Source of the DNA: an uncultured Lachnospiraceae bacterium
GTDB lineage: Bacteria > Bacillota > Clostridia > Lachnospirales > Lachnospiraceae
DNA: 14,531 nt
Direction of reading: 5' to 3'
NCBI GenBank assembly: GCA_900548905.1
Contig: URMK01000102.1
Location: 1-14,531, forward strand
Shown here: piece after piece, positions 1-7,406 of the stretch
How positions within the stretch are numbered: position 1 is the stretch's first letter
Layout: each line of letters begins with the position of its first letter
Made by a program: the position numbers and the translations under genes
Notes under the pieces: generated by a model
The model's database searches: none
Told to the model about the DNA's origin: nothing
What the model saw: the letters and a program-made list of their open reading frames with translations, nothing else

Positions 1-8
1 CAGTACTA

Positions 9-52
9 ACGCTGCAAAGGACGCAGCGTAAGGACTGGCGTTTTTAGACGCC
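9..52. other. two small stem-loops in the window-edge intergenic region
   Basis: The sequence shows a 7-bp stem (9-15 with 23-29, 7-nt loop) followed by a 5-bp stem (37-41 with 48-52, loop TTTTAG). A 10-bp palindrome AAGGTACCTT follows at 58-67. No clear T-tract follows either hairpin, so a terminator for an upstream gene is possible but unproven. The gene to the left lies outside the window. I recognise no riboswitch here. Confidence 0.35.
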
Positions 53-94
53 CCTGTAAGGTACCTTGCAGCGCCGCCGCCCCAGGGAAAAGCA

Positions 95-137
95 GGGAGG
101 GGATGCCGCAGGACACAAGGGCAGTCTGGACCGTTAC
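95..137 (-). repeat. dispersed intergenic repeat, copy A (inverted relative to copy B)
   Basis: The reverse complement of 95-137 matches 14477-14519 without gaps at 37 of 43 positions, and 95-114 is a perfect 20-bp match to 14500-14519. The copy ends just before the ribosome binding site of the phosphatase gene. The ATG at 103 lies inside the repeat, which argues against it being the gene start. It is either a short interspersed repeat of this genome or a pair of flanking repeats; the sequence alone does not decide. Confidence 0.7.
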
Positions 138-156
138 GGAAAGAGAGGTAAATAAG

Positions 157-879
157 ATGAGAATTATATTTATAAGGCACGGGGATCCGGATTATGCCAA
201 TGATACGCTGACGGAAAAAGGCTGGAGAGAAGCAGCCCTTCTGGCGGAACGGGTGAGCGGATGGGAGGTGACGGACTTTTATGTATCTCCTTTGGGAAGG
301 GCGCAGGACACGGCTTCTCTGAGCCTTGCAAAGATGGGACGCAAGGCGGAGACTATGGAATGGCTCCGGGAATTTCACGGGCCGATAACCGATCCTGCCC
401 GGGGGGAGAATGTGATTCCCTGGGATTTCTATCCGGCGTATTGGACGAATATTCCGGCTATGTATGATAAGGATGGTTTCTTAGATACGGACGTGATGAA
501 AAGCGGCCATGTAAAGGAAGAGTATCAGCGGATCAGCGGTCGTCTGGACGCGCTTCTGGAAAGATACGGATATGTGCGGGAAGGCGGCCTTTACCGGACT
601 GACAGGACGGAGGCAGGGGATCGGAACGCCACGGTGGTTCTGTTTTGCCATATGGGGGTAACCTTGTTTTTATGCAGCCATCTGCTGGGGATTTCCCCGG
701 TGGTGCTCACCAGCGGCTTTTTTCTGGCGCCCACATCGGTAACGGTGCTGGCTTCGGAGGAGAGAACGCCGGGAACCGCTTATTTCCGGTGTCAGATGGC
801 CGGGGATACGGGGCATTTGCGGGAAGGGGGAGAACCGGTTTCTTATATGGGGTATTTTACGGAGCCTTTCCAGGGATAG
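157..879 (+). CDS. histidine phosphatase family protein (phosphoglycerate mutase-like)
   Basis: A 240-residue member of the branch-1 histidine phosphatase superfamily, likely a cytoplasmic phosphomonoesterase of unknown substrate. The phosphate pocket is visible: RHG at residues 7-9 with H8 as the phospho-accepting histidine, R48 in a GRAQDT motif, E72 in the WLREFH segment as the likely proton donor, and the second histidine H165 in FCHMG. I chose the ATG at 157 because AGAGAGG lies 8-14 bases upstream and the RHG motif then sits at the N terminus, as is usual for the family. The in-frame ATG at 103 would add 18 unrelated residues encoded by an intergenic repeat. The gene stands alone, closed by the hairpin at 955-1004. 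Alpha-ribazole phosphatase (CobC) or a sugar phosphatase are alternatives, but no cobalamin genes are nearby. Confidence 0.85.
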   Translation: MRIIFIRHGDPDYANDTLTEKGWREAALLAERVSGWEVTDFYVSPLGRAQDTASLSLAKMGRKAETMEWLREFHGPITDPARGENVIPWDFYPAYWTNIPAMYDKDGFLDTDVMKSGHVKEEYQRISGRLDALLERYGYVREGGLYRTDRTEAGDRNATVVLFCHMGVTLFLCSHLLGISPVVLTSGFFLAPTSVTVLASEERTPGTAYFRCQMAGDTGHLREGGEPVSYMGYFTEPFQG

Positions 880-954
880 TTCTTGGGGGCTTCTTCGCTT
901 CACTCATGAAAAACGTCTCGCAGTAGTTGTTAAGTAGACAATAAAAGTAATGTC

Positions 955-1004
955 AAACAGGCTCCCTCCCACTGTCCGTGCGGACAGTGGGAGGGAGCCT
1001 GTTT
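955..1004. terminator. perfect 23-bp hairpin, probable bidirectional terminator
   Basis: Bases 955-977 pair perfectly with 982-1004 around a 4-base loop (GTGC). The stem begins AAACAGG and ends CCTGTTT, so each strand has a short A-run before and a T-run (TTT) after. It lies 75 bases past the phosphatase stop, where a terminator is expected. The U-tract is short (TTTGG), so the stem length must do most of the work. The unusually perfect symmetry also fits a repeated intergenic palindrome. Confidence 0.7.
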
Positions 1005-1060
1005 GGTGTCTGAGAAGTTTGAGGCACTATAGAAATTAAAATAAAATATAATTATTTAAA

Positions 1061-1098
1061 TTGTATGTTTGGTTTACATGAATTAGTATGAATATAGT
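1061..1098 (+). promoter_or_regulatory. candidate activator-dependent promoter of the sugar operon, with a 10-bp direct repeat
   Basis: The only plausible boxes are weak: TTGTAT (1061-1066) and TAGTAT (1084-1089), 17 bases apart, or TTTACA (1073-1078) with a TATAGT box (1093-1098) at only 14 bases. A tandem repeat, ATGAATTAGT (1078-1087) then ATGAATATAGT (1088-1098), overlaps this stretch. Poor boxes plus direct repeats fit a promoter that depends on an AraC-type activator such as the YesN protein at 9901-11115. That link is inference. Confidence 0.35.
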
Positions 1099-1239
1099 AA
1101 ATGTGTCAGTGATTACAGGCTGTAAGAGAGAAAAGGACAGCACTGTGCTGATGTACCCTTCCGGCCGGAAAACAGGGAAATTTACGGAACTGAATGATTG
1201 GAATGTGTATCGGAGTATACAGAGGGGAGTAAGCAGACG

Positions 1240-3117
1240 ATGAGAAAGAATAAAAAAGGTAACTGCACGGACCGTAAGAAAGTGTTTCAGGAGTGCAAAA
1301 AAAGAATCCTTTCCATACTTTTAACGGCAGCTATGACATTGTCCCTGGCCGGATGCGGCGGAGGAAACAGCAGCAGTGAAGCGGCGGCAGGTGCGGCAGG
1401 AAGCGGCGAAGGACAGCAGGCACAAGGGGAGGACGAAGTGGTTACCCTGAAGATGTTTATCCGTAACCAGTCAAAGTATACCGGCCTTCAGGAGGATCCG
1501 GTTGCAAAGTACATAGAAGAGAAGCTGGGAATCCGGATTGAACTTACGGTAGATTCCAGCCTGGGGAATACGACGGCCCAGACGAGTACCTTTAATGAAC
1601 TTCTGGCTACAAAGCTTGCCAGTAATGATCTGGATGATATTATGGATTTTGGCTCTCCTTCGGGAAATCCGGAAATCCTGAATAATTTAAACCGTGCGGT
1701 GGAGGCCGGTATGATTATCCCGCTGGATGATTTGGTAGCGGAATATACGGAAAATCTGTCCGGGGATCCCAGGCTTACGATTCGGAATGATTACCGCAGG
1801 GAGCATATGTACAACGACGGCAAATTCTACAGCGTAGGCGGCTGGGGCGGTATGGGGCTGGATCAGCTGCCGGGGGCCGCTAACTGGGTGCGTTGGGATT
1901 TGTATAAACAGATGGGGTATCCCGAGGTGCAAACCGATGAAGAATACCTGGAAATGTTACAGGAAATGCAGGCGAGTTTTCCGGAAACGCCTGCGGGGGA
2001 AAAGGTTTATGCGATAGGCGGAGCCTTTGCGGATCCCCAGGGAATGGGAGACGGATTTGTAAACCGGGATTATCCTCTGAGCAAGGGGTATGAGCCGCTG
2101 GAAGGAAACTATGCGGTATATTTAAATCATGCCACAAAACAGGTGGAAGCGCCTCTGCAGGATCCGGACAGCTTTTTCTGGAATGGGGTAAAGCTGTATT
2201 ATAACGCAAACCAGATGGGGCTTCTGGACCCGGGTGCTGTTACCATGAGCAGCGCGGAATATACGGAAAAAATCAATAAAGGAGCATATCTTTCCGCTAT
2301 TAACGGCTGGCAGGTGATGAATAAGGAGGCTATTCTGGACGGTCTGGGAATGAAGGATGCGGGGTATATGCCCATACGGCCTCTTGAGGATGTGGTATCG
2401 TTGTCTGTATATTGGGAATCTGTGGTGGGAGGCAATGAATTTGCCATTACGAGCAAATGTGAGCATCCTGAAAAAGCCATCCAGTTTCTTGACTGGTGTA
2501 TGTCGGAGGAAGGCTCCCGTATGATTACCCAGGGGGCGGAAGGTATGGCTTATACGATAGACGGCGATGTCCCTCAGGTAACACAGCAGTATCTGGACGA
2601 CAACGCAGGCGGTACCGTGGATATGGCGGAAACCTATGGAAAGTGGAAATATGCAGGTATCAATGCGTTTCAGCATATTGATGTCGACAGCAACGGTTAT
2701 TATATCCAGCCGGAGCAGATTCCCAATGTGGATAACTATTCCGCGGTGAAAAAGGATGCGTTAGGCTTTTACGGCACGGAAAGCTTTACCGATTATTTCA
2801 CACAATATGAGAACAGGGCGGGAGAGAAACTTCCAAACGTTATCTGGTCCACGTATACCAGCGGCATCGGTTCTAAACCCGATGATATTAAACAGAAGTA
2901 TGCACAGATTAACGAGTATATGTATAAACAGATATTTAAGATGATATATGCCGCAAATGATGCAGAATATGAAGCTTTGCAAAAAGAGGCAATGGAAAAA
3001 GTAGGAGAATTGGGTGTGGAGGATGTGGTGAAATGGTATCAGGATCGCTTTGCCCAACTTCATACGGATTTGGATCCCCTTATCGACCAGGCGATGGAGG
3101 CCTATGGCGTGGAATAG
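1240..3117 (+). CDS. sugar ABC transporter substrate-binding lipoprotein (LipO/YtcQ type)
   Basis: Extracellular solute-binding protein of a CUT1-type sugar importer, 625 residues and lipid-anchored on the outer face of the membrane. A basic N-region and a hydrophobic stretch (about 23-36) lead to a lipobox LAGC with the acylated cysteine at C39, followed by a Gly/Ser/Ala linker. The length of about 600 residues is typical of the LipO/YtcQ branch that pairs with LplB/YtcP-like permeases, rather than the 420-residue maltose-type proteins. I chose the ATG at 1240 because AGAGGGGAG ends 10 bases upstream. A TTG at 1198 would add 14 residues and has no such site. It is the first gene of the operon, and a hairpin at 3158-3185 separates it from the permeases. 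The ligand cannot be read from sequence; the downstream enzymes suggest a fucose- or mannose-containing oligosaccharide. Confidence 0.9.
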   Translation: MRKNKKGNCTDRKKVFQECKKRILSILLTAAMTLSLAGCGGGNSSSEAAAGAAGSGEGQQAQGEDEVVTLKMFIRNQSKYTGLQEDPVAKYIEEKLGIRIELTVDSSLGNTTAQTSTFNELLATKLASNDLDDIMDFGSPSGNPEILNNLNRAVEAGMIIPLDDLVAEYTENLSGDPRLTIRNDYRREHMYNDGKFYSVGGWGGMGLDQLPGAANWVRWDLYKQMGYPEVQTDEEYLEMLQEMQASFPETPAGEKVYAIGGAFADPQGMGDGFVNRDYPLSKGYEPLEGNYAVYLNHATKQVEAPLQDPDSFFWNGVKLYYNANQMGLLDPGAVTMSSAEYTEKINKGAYLSAINGWQVMNKEAILDGLGMKDAGYMPIRPLEDVVSLSVYWESVVGGNEFAITSKCEHPEKAIQFLDWCMSEEGSRMITQGAEGMAYTIDGDVPQVTQQYLDDNAGGTVDMAETYGKWKYAGINAFQHIDVDSNGYYIQPEQIPNVDNYSAVKKDALGFYGTESFTDYFTQYENRAGEKLPNVIWSTYTSGIGSKPDDIKQKYAQINEYMYKQIFKMIYAANDAEYEALQKEAMEKVGELGVEDVVKWYQDRFAQLHTDLDPLIDQAMEAYGVE

Positions 3118-3157
3118 TTAACAAGGCAGGAACGGGATCTGTCTGATCGTAAAATTA

Positions 3158-3185
3158 TCCGGGACCGGAACAGGCAGGTCCCGGA
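3158..3185 (+). terminator. intra-operon hairpin after the binding-protein gene (attenuator or 3'-end stabiliser)
   Basis: A 9-bp perfect GC-rich stem (3158-3166 with 3177-3185, 10-nt loop) is followed by GGTTTTC. It sits in the 92-base gap between the binding-protein stop and the permease start. The short T-run suggests partial termination or protection of the upstream message. Either would make binding protein more abundant than the permeases, a known pattern in sugar importers. Confidence 0.6.
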
Positions 3186-3209
3186 GGTTTTCAGTGGAGG
3201 AATTATAGA

Positions 3210-4139
3210 TTGAGAACAAAAATGAAAATCATAAATAACAAAGCAGCGGTTCGAAGGAAGCTGTTTTTGATCAGTGTACCTTTTATCCTCTTTATTACTG
3301 CTTTCTGCTATGTTCCCCTGTTGGGCTGGGTGATATCTTTTTTTAAATATTATCCGGGTATTCCCCTGAATAAGCTGGAATTTGTGGGACTTCAGAATTT
3401 CCGGTTCTTTTTCAGCAACGGGGAACAGGTGCTTAACGTGGTAAAAAATACATTTGTGCTGAGCGGATTAATCATACTGACCCTTCCGCTTCCGGCCATT
3501 TTCGCTATCCTGCTGAATGAAATCAGGGCACCCAGATTTAAAAAGCTGGTGCAGACCTTTTCCACCATCCCTTATTTTATTTCCTATGTTCTTTTATATC
3601 TGGCATTTGTCACAATTTTATCCCCGTCGGACGGCATGCTCAATACCTTGCTCTATGAAAAGCTGCAAGTGATCGATCAGCCTCTTAATGTACTCACCAA
3701 TCCTAAAATTGCCTGGAGCGTACAGACCTTTACCTATCTGTTTAAAAATATAGGCTACAGCGCAATTTTGTATCTGTCGGCGATTGCCGGTATCGATACC
3801 CAGCTTTATGAAGCGGCGGAGGTTGACGGTGCGGGACGGTTCCAGAAAATCCTGCATATCACGGTCCCGGGACTTGTTTCCACCTTCGTGGTGCTGCTGG
3901 TGCTGGGGCTGGGAAATGTGCTTTCCGGGGCCGGTTTTGAACAGTATTATGTGTTCGGAAATGCCATGGTACTGGATAAACTGGAGGTTATCGACACTTA
4001 TACCTATAAAATGGGTATCGTGCAGGGAAATTATGCATTCGGTACGGCCATGAGTATGATGAAATCCGTACTCAGCGTGGGACTTTTGCTGATAGCCAAC
4101 TTTATTGTGAAAAAGGTGAGGGGAAGTTCGATTTTTTAG
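3210..4139 (+). CDS. sugar ABC transporter permease 1 (LplB/YteP-like)
   Basis: Integral membrane permease of a CUT1 importer, 309 residues. A first membrane segment lies at about residues 18-45 and further hydrophobic stretches follow. The cytoplasmic coupling loop has the EAA signature EAAEVDGAG beginning at E201, which contacts the ATPase. The start is a TTG at 3210: GGAGG at 3196-3200 sits 9 bases upstream of it, while the in-frame ATG at 3222 is 21 bases from that site. It follows the binding protein and precedes the second permease, so the two should form the heterodimeric channel. No ATP-binding gene is encoded in the window, so a shared MsmX/UgpC-type ATPase is the likely partner. Confidence 0.9.
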   Translation: MRTKMKIINNKAAVRRKLFLISVPFILFITAFCYVPLLGWVISFFKYYPGIPLNKLEFVGLQNFRFFFSNGEQVLNVVKNTFVLSGLIILTLPLPAIFAILLNEIRAPRFKKLVQTFSTIPYFISYVLLYLAFVTILSPSDGMLNTLLYEKLQVIDQPLNVLTNPKIAWSVQTFTYLFKNIGYSAILYLSAIAGIDTQLYEAAEVDGAGRFQKILHITVPGLVSTFVVLLVLGLGNVLSGAGFEQYYVFGNAMVLDKLEVIDTYTYKMGIVQGNYAFGTAMSMMKSVLSVGLLLIANFIVKKVRGSSIF

Positions 4140-4190
4140 GGTGTAAAGCTGTTGGCGCATGCAACTTCCCGGCTTAAGGAGAGAAAATCC

Positions 4191-5063
4191 ATGAAAAAAA
4201 GAAATACGCTGTTTGACTATTTAAATATTGTTTTTATGCTTTTTATTTTGCTGCTGTGTATTTACCCTTTTTACTGCCTGCTTACCAGTTCCTTCAGCGA
4301 TCCCAAGCAGGCGGAAGGGTGGTTCCTTATTTTTCCCACTAATTTTTCCCTGAAAAGCTACCAGGAAATATTTGGGAACAACCGGATTCTTCTGCCTATA
4401 GTAGTATCTTTTGCCCGTGCTTTTTTCGGGACGGCAATTACGGTAATCTGCTGCAGTATGTTTGCCTATCTTGTTACGCAGAAGGAGCTGCCGCACCGGA
4501 AGGGGATCTATAAATATGTGGTGGTAACCATGTACCTGAATGCGGGGATGATACCCTGGGTAATTACCATGGTTACCTATGGGCTGAAGAACAACTTCTG
4601 GGTGTATATCATACCTACCGCGTTGTCCGCGTATTATGTCATACTTATTAAGACCTATTTTGAAAGCATTCCGTCAGAGCTTGAGGAATCCGCGAGAATT
4701 GACGGTGCAGGCTTTTTTGTTACCTTTTTTAAAATCATCCTGCCGGTATCGACCCCCATACTGGGAGCGGTAGCCATGTTCAGCGCCGTGACCCAATGGA
4801 ATTCCTGGTATGATAACCTGATGCTGGTCCAGGACAATAATCTGAAGACACTGCAGCTCATGCTCTATCAGGTGATCCAGAACATGAATGTGGTAATGAA
4901 TGACCCGAAAACAGCCGGTACGGCAATGGTGATGAACCGCCCGTCTATTTTGTCGGTACGTTCTGCGATTGCTATGCTGACGGTCATTCCGATACTTGTG
5001 GTATATCCGTTTATGCAGCGTTATTTTGCATCGGGGATAATGGTTGGAGCCGTGAAAGGGTAA
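4191..5063 (+). CDS. sugar ABC transporter permease 2 (YtcP/LplC-like)
   Basis: Second membrane subunit of the importer, 290 residues. The N terminus (MKKRNTLFDY, then a hydrophobic segment at about 12-31) and the phrase LLTSSFSDP are typical of the LplC/YtcP branch. The EAA-loop motif ESARIDGAG starts near residue 166. The C terminus ends in a GAVKG pattern that is common in this family. The ATG at 4191 has AAGGAGAG at 4176-4183, 7 bases upstream; an in-frame TTG at 4152 lacks a site. It lies 51 bases after permease 1 and only 6 bases before the GH95 gene, which supports co-transcription of transport and hydrolysis functions. Confidence 0.9.
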   Translation: MKKRNTLFDYLNIVFMLFILLLCIYPFYCLLTSSFSDPKQAEGWFLIFPTNFSLKSYQEIFGNNRILLPIVVSFARAFFGTAITVICCSMFAYLVTQKELPHRKGIYKYVVVTMYLNAGMIPWVITMVTYGLKNNFWVYIIPTALSAYYVILIKTYFESIPSELEESARIDGAGFFVTFFKIILPVSTPILGAVAMFSAVTQWNSWYDNLMLVQDNNLKTLQLMLYQVIQNMNVVMNDPKTAGTAMVMNRPSILSVRSAIAMLTVIPILVVYPFMQRYFASGIMVGAVKG

Positions 5064-5069
5064 TGAGAG

Positions 5070-7406
5070 ATGAAGGAAAAGCTAGAATACAGGCAGCCGG
5101 CCTCAAAATGGAAGGAAGCCCTCCCATTGGGGAACGGAAGATTGGGCGGTATGGATTTCGGAGGCACATGGAAGGAAACGCTGCAGTTGGATGAATCCAC
5201 CTACTGGTCAGGGAAAACGAGTACAGAAAATAACCGGACGGACAGCAGAGAGCTGCTGAAGCAGATCCGGGAAGCCCTTTTGGAAGAGGATTACGATAAA
5301 GCGGATGCACTGGGGCATGGCTTTGTGGGGAATAAGAATAACTATGGCACCAATCTTCCCGTGGGAAATTTATACATCAACTGTTTCCCGGAGGAAAAAA
5401 CGGAAAAGGAATATGGAGAAACGGCAGGGGATATGCCGGCGGAAGATTTTATCCGCCGTCTGTATCTGGAGGAAGCCCGGACGGAAACGTTATTCCGTGC
5501 AGGCGGAATCACTTATTATCGGGAGATCTTTCTATCCAATCCTGCCCAGACTGCCGTTATCCATATGGATTCCCGGCCCCGGAGCGCTTTTGCCCTTCAC
5601 ATCCGGTATGAAGGAATCGCCAGCCTGGTGGAGATAGCGGATAAAGAGCAGCAAGACTATCTGATCTGCGGCAAGGCAAGGGAAACCCTTCACAGCGACG
5701 GGCTTACCGGCGTGAACCTGACCGGGAGGATCCGTGTGATAACCGATGGAAAACACAGATTGGACGGCAGTGGGATCCGGGTGGAGCAGGCCACAGAGGT
5801 GACATTGCTGGTGGATCTGGAAACGGATATGTTTCAAACGGATCCCGGAGAGACAGCCCGGCTCCGTCTGGAGGAAGCAGCAAAGAAAGGATACGGACAG
5901 CTTAGAAGAGAGCATATCCTGGATGTAAGCGTTTTGTATAACCGGATGGATATTGGCCTGGGGGAGACAGAAAAGGAAGAACTGCCTGTGGATGAACGGA
6001 TCCAAAGACAGGCCCGGGGGGAGGAGGATCCGTCTCTTGCGGCTCTGTTGTTCCAGTATGGCAGATATCTGCTTATCGCATCCTCCCGGATGGATTCCCC
6101 GCTGCCCACCCATATGGGAGGAATCTGGAATGATAATATCTATAACAATATCGATTGTACCCAGGATATGCATGTGGATATGAATCTGCAGATGCAGTAC
6201 TGGCCGGCACCGGTATGCGCGCTGCCGGAATGCTGTCAGCCTGTGTTTGCCTATATGCGGGATATCCTGGTCCCGTCCGGGGAAAAGACTGCAGAAGAGG
6301 TATACGGAGCACGGGGCTGGGTTGCCCATGTGGTGACCAATCCCTGGGGATTCACATCTCTGGGCTGGTCCTACAACTGGGGAGTATGGTCTTTGGGAGG
6401 AGTCTGGTGCGCTGCCCTGCTTTGGGATGCTTATGAATTTACCGGAGATAAGGACTTCCTGCGGGAATGGTGGCCGGTTCTGAAGGGAGCGGCGGAATTC
6501 GCGGCAGATTATGTATTCTATGATGAGAAGAGCGGTTTTTATATGACAGGTCCTTCTTATTCTCCTGAGAATATGTTTTCCACAGGCGGAAAGGACTATT
6601 TCCTATCCCTTTCCACGACCTGTGATTGTATTTTGGTCAGGGAAATCCTGGATATCGCAGGGAAATGCTACCAGGAGCTGCAGCTGGAACCGGATGCTTT
6701 CCTGGAAAAAAGCAGGGAAATCCTCAAAAAGCTGCCTTCTTACCGAATCGGTTCTAAAGGACAGCTGCAGGAATGGTTCCATGATTTTGACGAACCAATT
6801 CCGAACCACCGCCATACATCCCATCTGCTCGGGCTATACCCGTTTGCACAGATACGGCCAAAGGAGCAGCCTCAGCTTGCGCAGGCAGTATATGAAACTA
6901 TCCGTAGAAGGCTTGAGGATTTTGAAATTACCTCCTGGGGAATGAACATGCTCATGGGGTATTATGCCCGGCTTTGTGACGGAGAAAAAGCACTGGCAGT
7001 CTATCAGGATACAGTCCGCCGTCTGGTGAAGCCTAATCTGTCCTCTGTAATGAGTGATGAGACCTCCATGTGGGCGGGTACCTGGGAACTGGACGGGAAT
7101 ACGGGATTGACAGCCTCTATGGCGGAAATGCTGGTTCAAAGCCATGGAGATACCATCCGTATCCTGCCTGCGCTGCCGGAAGCATGGAAAAACGGATATG
7201 TAAAGGGCATCTGTCTCAGGGGAGGCCATAGGGCGGATATTTTCTGGAAGGATGGCGTTCTGGAAAGGCTGGTGCTTGCTGCAGGAAGGGATGACAGGAA
7301 GCTGCTCTGCTATGGGGAATGGAAGCAGGAGATCGCTTTGGTTAAAGGCGCCGGAAAAGAATATAATGGAAAATTGCAGGAAAAAGAGAAAGGGATATCT
7401 GTATGA
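5070..7406 (+). CDS. GH95-family glycoside hydrolase (alpha-L-fucosidase family), divergent catalytic Asn site
   Basis: A 778-residue intracellular glycosidase related to GH95 1,2-alpha-L-fucosidases, inverting enzymes that release terminal fucose (some members release alpha-L-galactose). There is no signal peptide. An N-terminal beta domain opens with ALPLGNGRLGGM at about residues 18-29, a GH95 hallmark. The (alpha/alpha)6 catalytic region carries GGIWN, MNLQMQYWPA, PSYSPEN (E500, the likely general acid) and LDGN (D675). C-terminal beta domain follows. The catalytic Asn-x-Asn of characterised members appears here as D370-M371-N372, so the first Asn is Asp. The gene starts 6 bases after permease 2, with GAAAGGG 9 bases before the ATG, and overlaps the GH2 gene by 4 bases (ATGA). 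The family call is solid; the fucose specificity is inferred and less sure because of the Asp. Confidence 0.85.
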   Translation: MKEKLEYRQPASKWKEALPLGNGRLGGMDFGGTWKETLQLDESTYWSGKTSTENNRTDSRELLKQIREALLEEDYDKADALGHGFVGNKNNYGTNLPVGNLYINCFPEEKTEKEYGETAGDMPAEDFIRRLYLEEARTETLFRAGGITYYREIFLSNPAQTAVIHMDSRPRSAFALHIRYEGIASLVEIADKEQQDYLICGKARETLHSDGLTGVNLTGRIRVITDGKHRLDGSGIRVEQATEVTLLVDLETDMFQTDPGETARLRLEEAAKKGYGQLRREHILDVSVLYNRMDIGLGETEKEELPVDERIQRQARGEEDPSLAALLFQYGRYLLIASSRMDSPLPTHMGGIWNDNIYNNIDCTQDMHVDMNLQMQYWPAPVCALPECCQPVFAYMRDILVPSGEKTAEEVYGARGWVAHVVTNPWGFTSLGWSYNWGVWSLGGVWCAALLWDAYEFTGDKDFLREWWPVLKGAAEFAADYVFYDEKSGFYMTGPSYSPENMFSTGGKDYFLSLSTTCDCILVREILDIAGKCYQELQLEPDAFLEKSREILKKLPSYRIGSKGQLQEWFHDFDEPIPNHRHTSHLLGLYPFAQIRPKEQPQLAQAVYETIRRRLEDFEITSWGMNMLMGYYARLCDGEKALAVYQDTVRRLVKPNLSSVMSDETSMWAGTWELDGNTGLTASMAEMLVQSHGDTIRILPALPEAWKNGYVKGICLRGGHRADIFWKDGVLERLVLAAGRDDRKLLCYGEWKQEIALVKGAGKEYNGKLQEKEKGISV

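Larger units (their letters stand above)
880..1239. other. intergenic region between phosphatase and sugar operon
   Basis: No gene is supported in these 360 bases. They hold the hairpin at 955-1004, an AT-rich block at about 1030-1100 that probably contains the operon promoter, and a leader of about 140 bases. The leader carries two short palindromes: CAGCAC-T-GTGCTG at 1138-1150 and TTCCGGCCGGAA at 1159-1170. No riboswitch or catabolite-repression (cre) site was recognised. Confidence 0.6.

Noticed and set aside
1..150. Riboswitch (for example cobalamin) upstream of the phosphatase
   Set aside because: The hairpins and the GC-rich text do not show the conserved B12 or other leader motifs I know, and the best explanation for 95-137 is the dispersed repeat.
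103..156. Longer N terminus for the histidine phosphatase
   Set aside because: The extra 18 codons lie largely within an intergenic repeat, and the ATG at 157 has the binding site and family-typical N terminus.
645..926. 93-residue open frame overlapping the phosphatase 3' end
   Set aside because: Different frame of a real gene, Gly/Phe-rich with no family resemblance.
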